A DNA stretch of 60,000 nt from Symsagittifera roscoffensis (GCF_963678635.1 NC_087068.1:3784001-3844000); one strand, 5' to 3'; positions 36,501 through 45,222 are shown, numbered from the stretch's first letter. The notes: a model not told the origin generated them from the letters alone. Made by a program: numbers and translations.

Positions 36501-39500
36501 GTCCATTCGACCAATTACGCCCGTCGCTTAAATTCATCGACAAACGAAAATTCGATTGCAGAGAAATTGAGCAACTAGCTTTTAAAAGTATTTTGGGTAT
36601 CATTGATTATATTACGAAAAGGTATCATTATGATAAAACTCATTTAACGAGAATTCAAAGTGACGCTATTCTTCAGGAGTACGGGGAGCGGTGGTGAAGT
36701 GGTTACGTCTCCGCCTCTCAATCGAAAGGTCGGATGTTCGAGGCCCACCATGATCCGTGCTCGTTGCTTGAGGGTGAAGCAACATTACCCAGCTAGAAAA
36801 ATAACCAAAAAAAATTGAATGTAGTTCTTAAACAGGGGCACAACAGCGGTTCGCCGTGATGAGCTGTACAGCACTTGTGTTGGTCCTCTCCCCCGTGGAT
36901 AAATGGTCTTAATTTGCCAAAACAGATGTGTGGATTTCAATTGCGTCGCGATTTTTAAACACTCAGGAAGAAAAGTCTGGTACAAATGAATTGGAGTTAC
37001 TCTCAATTGTTTGGCCTTGAACATTTTTGCAATTATTTAATGAGAAACACTTTTGGGGTAGAAACCAATCTTATGGGTATCAATTCGTCACTAAGGGCCA
37101 ATAGGCGTAACAAAACCCACCAGTCGGAGTTCGAGAAAACAACGATTAAAAAGCTCCTAACTCAACATTAAGGGGAGAGGTACTTTATAGTTTTATTCAT
37201 TCTGAAACACTAGGAGTAGGCACTTACGCAGCATCTACTTCGGCATCATCCAGCAAAATAGTGGGCGCCTCATCCTTAGTCGGAGTGGCTTTCGCCTCCA
37301 CTTCCTTCTCCTCCTCAGCCTCCTCTTCTTCCGACTCCTCCTCCTCTTCCATCAACTCTCCTTTCTCATTCAACAGCTTCCACCCTGGATTCGCGTCTAC
37401 AAACGCCCTCGCGTCTGCGTACGTGGTGTTCTCCCGCTGCACCTGGATTCCACTCGGGTCCACGAACGTCACTGTCCTCGGAATCGTCTGGTCCTCCTGA
37501 TTCGCTCCCTCGTCCGGCTTCTTCTTTCGACTTCGCTTCTTTTTCGCCAACTCAGCTTGGTGCTCCTTCACCAAACTAGTCAGAGATCCAATGTACTCAT
37601 CAGTTTGTTGCAACAAGTGCGCCAATCGTTTGTCCTTTTTCTCGTCAATCAACTTCTTATAACCTTCTTCATCCTCGGCCATCAGAAGTCGCATTCGCTC
37701 TTTCTCCAGCCTTTCCTGCCGCTTCTGTTCCTCTCTTTCAGCATTGTTATGATATGCCATCACGTTTTTGTTCACCTTGCTAGTTCGACTTTGACCAGTC
37801 CTGTGGAATTCTTTGAACTCCTTAGAGTGGGCCAAAATGGCATTCAAGAACTCCTGGTGTTTCAGTCGCTTCTTGCGCTCGATTTCCAACTTTTGTTGCT
37901 TTTCCAACCGTTCAGTCAATCTCGCCTCTTTCAAAGTTTGTTTTTTGGCTCGCTTATAGAGCTTCAAATTCAGCATCGTCTCCATCGTGCAATCGCGACG
38001 CATTCCATGCACCACTTCAGCTCGCAACGCTTTCTGGAAATTCAGCAACTTCAATGCTCGCAACTCAATTTCAGCCTTCATTCTCGAATCTTGATCAAAT
38101 TCGTCCAGATTAACAGCTTCCAGTTCTTTCATTCTCAACCCGATTCTAGAACTGATTCTGTTCTCTCTTTCTTGTAACAGAGTCATCTCATCAATGCCTA
38201 ATGGCTTGGACATTGGTGCCAGCTTTTTCTGGCCTGTGAATAGCGGAGGCATGGTTGCCTTGCCGGCATCACTAGCAGAATCTTTTCCAGACTCTGAAAA
38301 ATTTAACAGAATTGAGCTCAGAACACAAAATCTATTATCGACCGTTAAAGCTCAGAGCATCCAAGCTATCTCGTAGACAAGTAAAATAATGTTTTGCGAG
38401 ATTCCACTTAAAGTTTTTGCCATCTAAAAAATTAACACACAGAGGCAAAGCTGAGCAAAGTCCCCCCTTTGATACTTTTTCAGAAATCCATTTTTGGCCG
38501 ACCGACCCTAAAATTTTTCTAAAGGCGCCTTGGGCGCCAATATATACTAACTTTGAGGGGGAGCGCGCGCCAAAAAAAAACGCGATTTTTTTGTCAAGAT
38601 TTTTCAAAAAAAGCCCAAAAACGGCTTTTTTGACTATTTTTTCAGAAATTTGCCTGCGGCGCAGAAAAATTAGCCAAAATAGGGGCAAAACAGTGCTTTG
38701 GGAGAGCTCGAAAAATCAATTTGGTCGACCTAAAAAAAAAGGTCGTCAAAATTTTGGAAAATTCTTTGAAAATCCGCCCCCCCTCGAGAAAATCCTAGAC
38801 TCGAGAAAATCCTAGATCCGCCCCTGCCTCTACGCCACATGGGCTATCGGATTTGAATTTATAATAACTAAGCAGTAACAAAGCCGAAAAACCTCAGCAG
38901 AAACCATTCATGCCGAAAAGAAATTCAAAAAATTCTTAACTTATAAAAAATGTGAAGTCCCTTTTATCCTCGGAGCACACAAACGCGCAAAAAAAGTTTT
39001 CGGTCGCAACGACGCAATAAGAGGTCACTAAGACCATATTAAGGAAGCCCAAAATTATGAAGCCAATAAAAAATGAAAAAAAGTGAAATTTAACAAATCG
39101 AGCTGGTAAAATTACAAGCAAACTTCCATTCGGCAGGATTTTTAAAATGCTGTAAACAAATTCTGTAAAAAATTTTCACAGCTAAAATAACGTTTCTTAG
39201 AAGTGACAACTAAGCCGACGAAATATAAGCAGAAAAATAATAGACCGAAATTTTTTGAACCAGGATATTTACCGTTTGAAAAAAAAAACAGGTTCTGGTC
39301 AGATTCGAACCCAGTAACTTTGCCGTCCCAGGCGTATTCGATACCACCATGCTAAGTGTGCAAGAGGCACTATAAAATTTGAAATCATTAGGAACCATAA
39401 GGAGTCTACTGAGTCATGTAGACAAAGTTGTTTAGGAAAAAAGTCTAGTATCCCATTGCAATACCCTTGCTTTTCGGAAGGGTATTAAGCAATTCAATTT

Positions 39501-42500
39501 AATCACAATTTAATATACAAATTGATCGAAAATTGAAATCACTGCTTAGTTAACATCTAAAGTGAAAAAACATATCTAATCGAAGATTGGAAAAGAGCCA
39601 TGAACGCAAGTTAACATAAAAAAAACACTGACTTTGTTTAATAAAATTTCAACGCTCGAATTTCAAAGAAAAATAGATGCCCTTTAAGCTCTTTGAATTT
39701 CTAGAACGATTGAAAAAACCAACTTGAGAAAACTGGATCAACAGGTAAAGTTTTTTTCCCGCTGTAAATCTAAAAACTAAACTCCACTTTCGAAAATAGA
39801 AATCGCTCATGTTTTTTGCGCCATTTCCATGTTTGTATTTTGGAGACTGCGATTTAAGTCATTTTCAGCAGATGAATTTCAATTTAATTCAAAAAGTGCA
39901 TAAAAAACCTCAAAGCATCAATATTTTAAGACTTTTTCCTGGAAAAAAAAATCAGCAAGACCTATATAAAAGTCTTCACTACGTTCATTACTCTTAACAA
40001 GCTAACTCGTACCTTTATCAGACTTGGTCGAAGCTTCACTCGTATCTACAGTCTCCATCGGCTTTGGAGGGAACAAAACCCCCAGCAGGTTAGTTGGAAC
40101 GGGCAAATTCCGCACTATGTATCGATAGGCCTGCACTTGAGCTCTCAGAGTCAGCGACTGGTCTCCCGTCAGCTGAACTGGGATGCCTGGAGGCATCATC
40201 GGCGGCACTTTAGCTGCGACTGCTGCTCCTCCTCCTCGGTGACTGATAGCCACGGGACCCACAGGAGCCTCTTGCTCCGTTGAAGCTGAAAGATCCAATT
40301 TTGATCAATCAGATGAATCGCTGATATTAAATTTTTTTCTGACCACCCGAATTTGATAGGAGTTTTTGGTCATTTCCGTTATGGAGTGGAAAAGAACTGT
40401 GGCGTAGCGTCTGTTTTTTTTTCAGCCAATTTATTTTGACTACCTCAAAGACTTTGCATTTTTTAGAATGTAAAGAACTTTGCATGTAATAAGTTAGAAT
40501 GTAATAAAAAAAAATTGCGTATAAATTATGTATTTCAAAATTCGCGCGAAAAATACCTTGGAAAATTTCTGAAATGGTATTTTAATTACTATACTGTTAT
40601 ATGAAACTTTTTTCGATCCAATTGATGAATTAAAACAGACAGTTGGAAAAGATTAAATGAATGAAAGAAAACAAAAAAAACTGACTTGTTTTTTTTTGAA
40701 AAATCTCAGCTTTCGAAACTCAAACACAAAATTAGATGCCTTAAAAGTCATTGAATTTCTAGATCAATTTATGATTGCCACTTTTTTGATTAAATTGACC
40801 GAATTTGAAAAAACTGGATCAATAGGTAAATTTCTTATTCCGTTGGGAAACTCGAAAACTAAATTCCACTATCGAAATTAGAAGTTGATCACGTTTTTTC
40901 CAGATTTTTACCTTATACTGTTCTATAGTGGATTTTGCCTTCTTTTTAACTAAGGAAATTAACTGATCTTAAAAAGAAATCAAAAGTCGAAAGCGCGAAA
41001 AAGTAAATTTGAGCCTGAACAAATAACAAAAAAATCATTGCGACCAATATAAGAGTCTGAACTAAGTTCATCGACTCTTCAAAATCATCAACTGTGTTAA
41101 CTTATTACTAATCAAATGTCAAAGTACATGTAAATATACTGCTAAAAAGTACTTTTATATGCGACTTCGGTTGAAAAACAAATTTTCATTGCATTATCGC
41201 ACTACGCTACACTCATGTAATCAACTAGTAGACAACTATAGTCAATTTAAACTCCGAACCTTTGATTTTATTTGCTTGAATCACGCACAAAAACAGCAAT
41301 TAATTTGGGATTTTTTTTGTCCAAAAGGCAAAAAAGCTTTTGTTTCAAAAATAAGTCTGGTCAACTTCCTCTGCTAGTTTCACAGCAACCCGCAACTTTT
41401 GTTTCGATTAGATTTTGTTAAAAATTAGCAAGGATAGCTGGTTACTGTGCAAGTAGCACAGAATGTTCCGACCATAATCTTAAAAAACAGAAAAATTTTT
41501 TTTTTTGTTTTCAAATTAATCGCGTTTTTTCGGCGTGGTGTGATAAAAGTATCTGCACACAAAAAGTAGAAATTATGCATATTCGACTGTCATAGTAAAA
41601 TGGGAAAATTGGACAACAGTGACTAGAAAAACAAAAAAAATCACAAAAAAAATCCAAAATGTTAAAAACTCCAAAAACTAACTTTAATTGTTTAATACTA
41701 CATTTTCACGCCTTAAATTAAGCAAAACACAGAGGCGAAGCGGCAATTCGCACCACTTGCGATACAACAAAATCATAAAAAACATAAGTAGAAAAAAAAG
41801 TGTGAAAAACTGTGTGAATCAAAATTTTCGAATGTCTCGATGAAGGACACTTAGGGCCCAGCTAAAACTGAAGGTACGTGTAAGACAATTTTTTATACTG
41901 AATAGTTTTTTATACTGAAGCGGTACAATATGCATTATTTAAAAAAACGAACTTTGCCCAAAACCATAGATGTTTCTCTACTAAAAGAGATGCGTGAAAA
42001 ATTTTGAGATTGTGGAATTTTACCAATTACATCACATTTCTGTTTAAAAAAATTAAGGATTGGCCACTTCTGCAGGAACAACTCCGCAATTTCTTCTTTC
42101 GATCAAACTTTTAATCTCAGAATTGATACGGTAATTTTTAAGAAAATTCAAAAAGTTTCCAATAAACGGTCGAAGTTCAAAAGCTTTACTTTTGGAAATC
42201 CGTAACTTTTTTCTGCCAAAAGCAAGTCAAATTACAAAAAACGGTCAAAAAAGAAAAACTTTGACATTTCCGAGGGCCACAATTTTTTTCCAAAAAAATG
42301 GGCGTAGTAGTGTAAGCGAAGGAGCTTCCCACGACCCGTTCTTTGGATTTAACCTAAAATCTCAGATATAGGAGAGTATTTTTTGGTAACACTCATTAAA
42401 TTTAGAAAAACGCTCAAAAAAATTGACTTTTCTCAGGACGATTTTTTTTGTGTAAAAATGTTTATGAGTGGCCTCTAATGCAGGGAAGCTTCACACTACC

Positions 42501-45222
42501 CGTACTCTCCATTGAACACACAATCTAGCCGCTTATGGGGGAACTTCTCAAATCTGCTCTTTTCATTGACACAAAAATCTCAGATTGGGTAGGTTCGTTT
42601 TTGAGAAAAAAATTGACAAAATCGGTCAAATACTGTCCTCACAGATTTTTTCGAAGGCTGTAATCAAAAGGGTAAAGTAAAAATAGACCAGGGGAGTATG
42701 CAGACACATAAATAACCCTTTTTTTGAAAATCGGTAGAAGGGTTTTTTCCCAAAAAGTGATAAGACTATCCAAAGCGTCTTAAAAAAATAAATAAAACCA
42801 ACCCAATCCCATACATTTTCATAATAAGTGTTTTTATCAAACGAATATTCTAAAAAAACTTGCCAAGCAAGACATTTGAAATTGAAATTAGCAACTGAAC
42901 AAAATTTTCGAAGCTGAAACAAGAGTGAAACCAGTTGAGCCGAAAAAATACTGCTTTTGTAAAAAAAAAAATTGAAAAAACTCTGAAACCACCCTGTAGT
43001 AACTAGTACCCACCCAGTAGTTAAATTTGAATTTTCATGAAATTGAGCATGTCAGCTACATAGCATCATCATAAGTGGTTCAACTGATTTAGTTAAACTA
43101 GCTGTTATCACGAAAAAAGTCTACATTCCGATTTGATACTGCTTGCTAATCGCAAGCGTAATAAGATATTGTAAGCCTGCACGCTTGCTTAGCAGCTCGA
43201 AATGAGACTGAAAATAAAAAAAATTAACTTTTAAATGGTCGAATCACGGCTGAAAAGGCTTTAAAACGATATATCACTCGACTCAATCCGATGATTAAGT
43301 GGTACCTAAATTTGCGTTGGAAACAAAAAAAAATAAAAAAACACAAACACAAAGGTCCTCCCCATTTTTAATGGCCGGAACAAATATTTAATATTTTGGT
43401 TGCTATTAGAGGACAAAAGATTCCGGAAATTCATTAGAAGCCTATAATTTTTAATCGGTAGAACGTGAATTGAAAATAGCACTAAATATGAGCTGAAATT
43501 AAAATAATACCTTTGACTACATCTGGAAGAGATGAAGGCTCCGCTGCCTTCGACAGAACCTCTTGATTAATCTCCGATGATTGTCCGCTGGAACTTTGTT
43601 GATAGTCTGGGGTTGCTTTTTCTGCCACAGCTTTGACCTAAAGCCAAACAATGTTGCTTCATAACTGGAAATATTTTTAAACTCTTGGATTCAAATTAAA
43701 TACTCAAATGAAGACAGAAATCTAAAAGGTGCCCAGATATAATAAGCTTATTTCCCTTAATCGAACTTCCTCTATTGAAAAGAGTCAAGTTTTTAAAAAA
43801 GCTTACTTCGCTGGGTCCAATGGTCTGTTTCGGCGCTCCAAATGACGCAGGAGCTCCTTGGCTAGATGTCATTGAGCTTTGAGGAACAGCTGCATGTGAA
43901 GGACTCGGGGGACCGGCAGGCTGCATCATGGCTCCTGGATGGGGCACCTTTGGCATCATCATCTGTTGGTAATACCTTTGATGTTGCTGGTACTGCTGCT
44001 GTTGCTGATGCTGCATTTGAGTATGTCTGTACAACTTGAGCAAATTGTGATACTTGGGGTCATCAGTCATTCCTCGCTCCTGCATCTGAGTCAAAGCCGT
44101 ATACATTCCCTGCAAATCATGAGAAGTGTATTGTCTATACTGTCCATATGCCATTCCTTGTTGCGGGACGCCTGGCGGGTGGCCGTGTTGATAGTATCCA
44201 GGAGGAACTGAAGCATTCGGTGGTGGCGGACCTCTTTGTTGTTGTTGTGGAGCGCTTGCCATTGAGGTCGTCGGTGCACTGGGTCCAGGTGGAACCCCTT
44301 GCTGTCGCATTACAGTCGCTTCGTTTTGTCCATAAGGGCCAGTTCCTTGCGAAGGTGCACTGTACATTGCTGCTCCCTGTTGTACAGGAACACTTTGCCC
44401 GGCTTGTTGCTGTGCTTGCGATGGCTGCTGACTCGGTTGTCCTTGATGGTAGTACTGCTGGCTCTGCGAATATCCTTGGGGTGCTTGAGGAGGATATCCA
44501 GCAGGGTTTTGTCTCTGGCCTCCGTAAGACATTGGCGCTTGTCCCGGAACATGTTGTGAACTTCCACTTTGATATTGCGCACTTGCTGGCATCTGCTGAT
44601 GATATCCAGAATGATGCATGTATTGCTGCGGCTGAGCCTGGGATGAAGTCCCTGGATATCCGTGGGTGGATTGGGAAACCTGACCTCCTGAGTAGCCAAC
44701 CGGATGACCTCTATTCGGCATTGGCATACCCCCTCCATGCTGAGACTGGTTTTGTCCAGGGTATCCTGAATACATCGCAGCATTTGGTGCTTGTTGTTGT
44801 TGCTGTTGTGGATGAGCTACTGGGTGATGTTGCGGTTGAGTCGGCTGCTGATTAGCTGGTGGCGGGGTCGGTGCAGGTCCGCTGCTGGCTGAGGATGGCG
44901 CTGGTGAAAATGGAGCCGGACTTCCAGTCGCGACGTTTGGCGACTGAGACGGTGGTCGTTGCTGCATCATAGCCTGCTGATGATACTGCAATTGCTGTTG
45001 CGCTGGGGATCCAGGACCCTGTTGACCTTGGGGTCCCTGGTAACTTCCAGGTGCGTTTTGCGATGGTTGCATAAACTGACTTTGAGGCATTTGCTGGTGC
45101 TGAGGCGGCGGCTGTTGTTGTTGCGGTTGCTGCGGGTATCCTTGACTAGGATGACCATACTCAGCAGTATTCTGGCCTCCCATATGAGGCGGTGGGCCTT
45201 GTTGGTTGGGATATCCAGACAT
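18512..45222 (-). CDS. SMARCA4: Brahma/BRG1-type SWI/SNF chromatin-remodelling ATPase (whole gene, 16 coding exons)
   Basis: Catalytic subunit of the BAF/SWI-SNF nucleosome-remodelling complex, acting in the nucleus. Coding exons: 45222-43807, 43637-43511, 40285-40013, 38293-37228, 34710-34557, 34068-33370, 33081-32887, 30994-30805, 30251-30064, 22234-22004, 21317-20982, 20649-20396, 20304-20196, 20031-19767, 19476-19115, 18565-18512. All junctions are GT-AG and the frame is continuous: 5919 nt, 1972 residues. Domain order: Gln/Pro-rich N-terminus (1-472), QLQ (about 553-590), HSA (about 704-770), a weak BRK-like segment (about 897-914), DEXH ATPase with Walker A DEMGLGKT (1033-1040) and DEGH (1135-1138), helicase C lobe with motif VI just after residue 1437, SnAC region, bromodomain (about 1710-1800, acetyl-lysine Asn 1775), and an RGRKP AT-hook-like motif near the C-terminus. 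The protein is longer than human BRG1 (1647), mainly at the N-terminus. The family is certain; whether it corresponds to BRG1 or BRM is not meaningful in an invertebrate with one copy. Confidence 0.96.
19115..19476 (-). CDS. SMARCA4: ATPase gene exon 15: AT-hook-like C-terminal segment
   Basis: Residues 1835-1955. KKKSHKKRK and GRRGRKP, an AT-hook-like core after the bromodomain, then a Ser/Gly/Pro-rich disordered stretch. Donor GTAGCT, phase 0. Confidence 0.9.
19767..20031 (-). CDS. SMARCA4: ATPase gene exon 14: bromodomain, second half
   Basis: Residues 1747-1834. [20 protein letters not shown] then AQTYN, with the acetyl-lysine-binding Asn at 1775, followed by [15 protein letters not shown]. 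Ends in a Gly/Asp-rich segment. Donor GTACAG, end phase 1. Confidence 0.95.
20196..20304 (-). CDS. SMARCA4: ATPase gene exon 13: bromodomain, first half
   Basis: Residues 1710-1746. [20 protein letters not shown] is the bromodomain ZA-loop region of BRM/BRG1. No separate ORF is needed; junction phases fit both neighbours. Donor GTAAAC. Confidence 0.94.
20396..20649 (-). CDS. SMARCA4: ATPase gene exon 12: basic linker
   Basis: Residues 1626-1709. Gly/Lys/Arg-rich with GRGRK and KKRRKR, then an Asp-rich run and [19 protein letters not shown] leading to the bromodomain. Likely includes nuclear targeting and DNA-contacting sequence. Donor GTAAGT, end phase 2. Confidence 0.93.
20900..20941. repeat. 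perfect 14-bp inverted repeat near the exon 11 donor
   Basis: TTGTAAAAGCACTG (20900-20913) pairs perfectly with CAGTGCTTTTACAA (20928-20941) across a 14-base loop. In the sense RNA the hairpin starts 40 bases after the exon 11 donor. Confidence 0.8.
20982..21317 (-). CDS. SMARCA4: ATPase gene exon 11: SnAC region
   Basis: Residues 1514-1625. [58 protein letters not shown] and [20 protein letters not shown] match the SnAC histone-contacting domain of SWI/SNF ATPases. Phase 0 at both ends. Confidence 0.96.
21688..21968. repeat. two tandem ~140-bp copies in intron 10
   Basis: The segment beginning GAAGTAAAGTTAATCAC is repeated about 140 bases later as GAAGTTAAGTTTATCAC. Each copy includes TTTTAGTCCCACAAAAA, TATTTTATGATGT and AATAATAAAACACGTGTT. 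The second copy ends about 35 bases from the exon 10 donor, so exon 10 has tandem duplications on both sides. Confidence 0.85.
22004..22234 (-). CDS. SMARCA4: ATPase gene exon 10: helicase motif VI
   Basis: Residues 1437-1513. [13 protein letters not shown] is motif VI with its arginines, followed by [15 protein letters not shown] and [17 protein letters not shown], typical of BRM/BRG1. The first 14 bases are duplicated 67 times in the adjoining intron. Phase 0 at both ends; donor GTCAGA. Confidence 0.97.
22222..28605 (-). repeat. 95-bp tandem array, 67 full units, each carrying a copy of the exon 10 acceptor
   Basis: The word GCGC of the unit recurs at 22222, 22317 and so on to 28587, an exact multiple of 95 (67 steps) with no indels. 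In minus-strand (sense) order each unit has: 13-14 bases identical to the start of exon 10 (GACTTGCAAGCGCA), ATACGTTACTG, AAGTCCTG, a palindrome TTCTATTTGAAAATAGAA, an AAATAAA-containing stretch, then GTGTTTCAG. The exon-proximal unit is partly real exon. Units from about 22317 to 27410 look identical. Substitutions cluster between 27410 and 28605 (ACCATTTC to ACCACTTC, TTGCAAG to CTGTATG). Copy number in an assembly of identical units may be approximate. Confidence 0.98.
28606..29096. other. intron 9 unique stretch
   Basis: AT-rich, between the satellite and the direct repeat. An imperfect inverted match CCTCACACATTTTGCC / AAATGTGAGGCGAAA lies at about 28804-28866. The plus-strand frame 28637-28849 has no recognisable domain. 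Confidence 0.4.
29097..30026. repeat. pair of ~80-bp direct repeats flanking the PX-like remnant
   Basis: 29097-29175 and 29947-30026 align along their length, sharing TTGATAGATACAAGGATAAA and CAACATCATAGCAAA. Both strands are open through the repeat, so the coding strand, if any, is undecided. They bracket the broken fragment at 29215-29460 and may be parts of the same inserted element. They have diverged too much to be a fresh target duplication. Confidence 0.6.
29215..29460 (+). pseudogene. broken fragment resembling a Polinton/Maverick PX-like protein
   Basis: A plus-strand frame opens after TAA at 29212 and runs to TAA at 29416-29418. In the same frame beyond that stop, a basic Ser/Arg/Lys segment continues to TAG at 29458-29460. 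The first part has the pattern acidic helix ([16 protein letters not shown]), a short basic linker, an Lys/Arg-rich helix ([10 protein letters not shown]) and a very basic tail. I recall this C-terminal layout from PX-type proteins of invertebrate Polinton/Maverick elements, which are DNA-binding virion-like structural proteins. There is no upstream start codon and one in-frame stop, so it is a decayed remnant. It lies antisense in an ATPase intron. The family assignment is from memory of the pattern only. Confidence 0.45.
30064..30251 (-). CDS. SMARCA4: ATPase gene exon 9: helicase motif V
   Basis: Residues 1374-1436. [14 protein letters not shown] and [16 protein letters not shown] (motif V), ending at DSDWNPHQ. 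The donor GTATTTATTT starts the 7.8-kb intron 9. Phase 0 end. Confidence 0.96.
30805..30994 (-). CDS. SMARCA4: ATPase gene exon 8: start of helicase C lobe
   Basis: Residues 1311-1373 plus one base. Contains [20 protein letters not shown] and [18 protein letters not shown] (helicase motif IV region). Acceptor TAG, donor GTGAGT, end phase 1. Confidence 0.95.
31043..32110 (+). mobile_element. hairpin-ended element in intron 7
   Basis: Starts with ACACAAAGGCGAAGCAGAGC at 31043 and ends with the hairpin CACTTG-caataa-CAAGTG (32093-32110). It includes the family words GCTGAGCCGAAA, AGTTTTTACGACCCATCC and ATTGAGC.TGTCAGC. The SINE at 31226-31605 sits inside it. No intact ORF, so presumably non-autonomous. 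Confidence 0.5.
31226..31605 (-). mobile_element. tRNA-derived SINE, near complete
   Basis: Minus strand order: terminal hairpin TTGC-gagctt-GCAA (about 31574-31587), body TTAACTCGCAAATAAAATA, A box TGGTTGATTGG (31390-31400), B box AGATCGAATC (31348-31357), then a tail ending in GCGAAGC-gca-GCTTCGC (31235-31251) and CTCTGTGT. The tail hairpin is the same end that marks the longer hairpin-ended elements. Confidence 0.7.
32268..32826 (+). mobile_element. short hairpin-ended element in intron 7
   Basis: Starts ACACAGAGGCAAGGCGGAGC and ends in TTGC-tatc-GCAA (32812-32823) after CCCGGTTGCAATACAC. A 181-codon minus-strand frame (32143-32688) is AT-driven and reads through the repeat end, so it is not accepted as a gene. 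An (AC)n run lies near 32538. Confidence 0.5.
32887..33081 (-). CDS. SMARCA4: ATPase gene exon 7
   Basis: Residues 1246-1310. [19 protein letters not shown] and [18 protein letters not shown] are diagnostic of the BRM/BRG1 subfamily. Acceptor CCAG, donor GTTTGT, phase 0 at both ends. Confidence 0.96.
33370..34068 (-). CDS. SMARCA4: ATPase gene exon 6: SNF2 N-terminal lobe
   Basis: Residues 1013-1245, starting with TTG (Leu) just after the acceptor. Contains Walker [31 protein letters not shown] and LTGTPLQN, i.e. motifs I, Ia, II and III of SNF2 ATPases. Nearly colinear with the vertebrate protein. Phase 0 at both ends. Confidence 0.97.
34195..34440 (+). repeat. dispersed ~360-bp repeat, copy 3 (diverged)
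   Basis: Contains TTTCAGCTTTCGAATTTC, AAGCTCTACGAATTTC and AAATCCACTTTCGA in the family order. The terminal block is missing. Confidence 0.5.
34557..34710 (-). CDS. SMARCA4: ATPase gene exon 5: pre-ATPase segment
   Basis: Residues 961-1012. [20 protein letters not shown] and NGTLKPYQ match the conserved post-HSA segment and the start of the ATPase core (motif Q region). Phase 0 end at CCAG/GTGTGT. Confidence 0.93.
35047..36665 (+). pseudogene. decayed Ty3/gypsy retrotransposon, antisense in intron 4
   Basis: In changing plus-strand frames: a gag-like segment (35080-35231, [15 protein letters not shown] and [11 protein letters not shown]), an Ala/Lys-rich segment, and a degraded zinc-knuckle area (35850-35960, CYFC and VCGKCGHK-like words in shifted frames). 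A protease/RT-junction area follows near 36110-36240. Then [10 protein letters not shown] (36345-36375), [20 protein letters not shown] (36427-36485) and [17 protein letters not shown] (36606-36670), which match the end of RT and the start of RNase H. The RT catalytic core is absent between about 36240 and 36345. Multiple stops and frameshifts. Truncated at about 36680 by a SINE. No LTRs recognised. Confidence 0.75.
36680..36910 (+). mobile_element. tRNA-derived SINE, second type
   Basis: Starts GGGGAGCGGTGG with an A-box-like GTGGTGAAGTGG (36691-36702) and a B-box-like GGATGTTCGAGGCC (about 36732-36744). The body GGTGAAGCAACATTACCCA recurs as GGTGAGGCAACATTGCCCA at 47053-47071, and GTTGGTCCTCTC near 36879 matches TTGGTCCTTT near 47157. 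It abuts the end of the gypsy remnant. Confidence 0.7.
37228..38293 (-). CDS. SMARCA4: ATPase gene exon 4: HSA domain and acidic linker
   Basis: Residues 606-960. A long basic helix (about 704-770, from [20 protein letters not shown] to [11 protein letters not shown]) is the HSA domain that binds actin-related proteins and actin. A charged Lys/Glu-rich coiled segment follows, then a weak BRK-like stretch ([14 protein letters not shown]) and a Glu-rich run. Acceptor TTTTCAG, donor GTAAGTG, end phase 2. Confidence 0.93.
38436..39486 (+). mobile_element. hairpin-ended element with nested fragments, intron 3
   Basis: Starts ACACACAGAGGCAAAGC; ends ATACCCTT-gcttttcgg-AAGGGTAT (39461-39485) after AGTCTAGTATCCCATTGC. 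Inside are two more elements. One is a GC-richer insertion (about 38460-38825) ending in CTAGATCCGCCCCTG, whose reverse complement CAGGGGCGGATCTAG resembles hAT terminal repeats and which is preceded by two tandem 17-bp copies (38783-38816). The other is a SINE head on the minus strand (B box GGGTTCGAATC at 39302-39312, A-box-like TAGCATGGTGG at 39345-39355). Confidence 0.5.
39640..39998 (+). repeat. dispersed ~360-bp repeat, copy 4
   Basis: Full copy ending CTATATAAAAGTCTTCACTACG and TTCATTACTCTTAAC immediately before exon 3's donor side (exon 3 ends at 40013). The end block contains a TATATAA word. Confidence 0.75.
40013..40285 (-). CDS. SMARCA4: ATPase gene exon 3: QLQ domain
   Basis: Residues 515-605. 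[18 protein letters not shown] matches the QLQ domain core (the family has LRAQI.AYK.L.R..P.P), which mediates protein contacts in SWI/SNF ATPases. Acceptor TTTCAG, donor GTACGA, end phase 1. Confidence 0.9.
40690..41080 (+). repeat. dispersed ~360-bp repeat, copy 5
   Basis: Ends with the hairpin AAGAGTC (41050-41056), a 15-base loop and GACTCTT (41072-41078). The loop TGAACTAAGTTCATC corresponds to TTCACTACGTTCATT of the other copies. Confidence 0.7.
41428..41472 (+). repeat. hairpin-family copy
   Basis: AGCAAGGATAGCTGGTTA, stem CTGTGC-aagta-GCACAG (41445-41461), then AATGTTCCGACC. It matches 11924-11957 in reverse complement and shares the 3' flank AATGTTCCGAC with the copies at 5132 and 5444, whose stems are different. 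Confidence 0.75.
41727..43158 (+). mobile_element. hairpin-ended element, longest copy, intron 2
   Basis: Starts ACACAGAGGCGAAGCGGC and ends GCTTGC-taatc-GCAAGC (43141-43157) after AGTCTACATTCCGATTTG. It contains ATTGAGCATGTCAGC near 43043. No intact ORF. Confidence 0.5.
43235..43345 (+). repeat. dispersed repeat related to 290-510
   Basis: TATCACTCGACTCAATCCGA, then TTAAGTGGTACCT and TTGCGTTGGAAACAAAAAA, in the order of the copies near 330, 9530 and 17180. Confidence 0.45.
43511..43637 (-). CDS. SMARCA4: ATPase gene exon 2
   Basis: A 127-nt exon (residues 473-514 plus one base), polar and low-complexity ([14 protein letters not shown]...). Acceptor TTTAG, donor GTATTA, end phase 1. It joins exons 1 and 3 in frame; no domain. 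Confidence 0.85.

Noticed and set aside
37557-38177. 206-codon plus-strand frame
   Set aside because: Antisense shadow of the HSA-domain exon.
44148-44855. 235-codon plus-strand frame
   Set aside because: Antisense shadow of the Gln-rich first exon.
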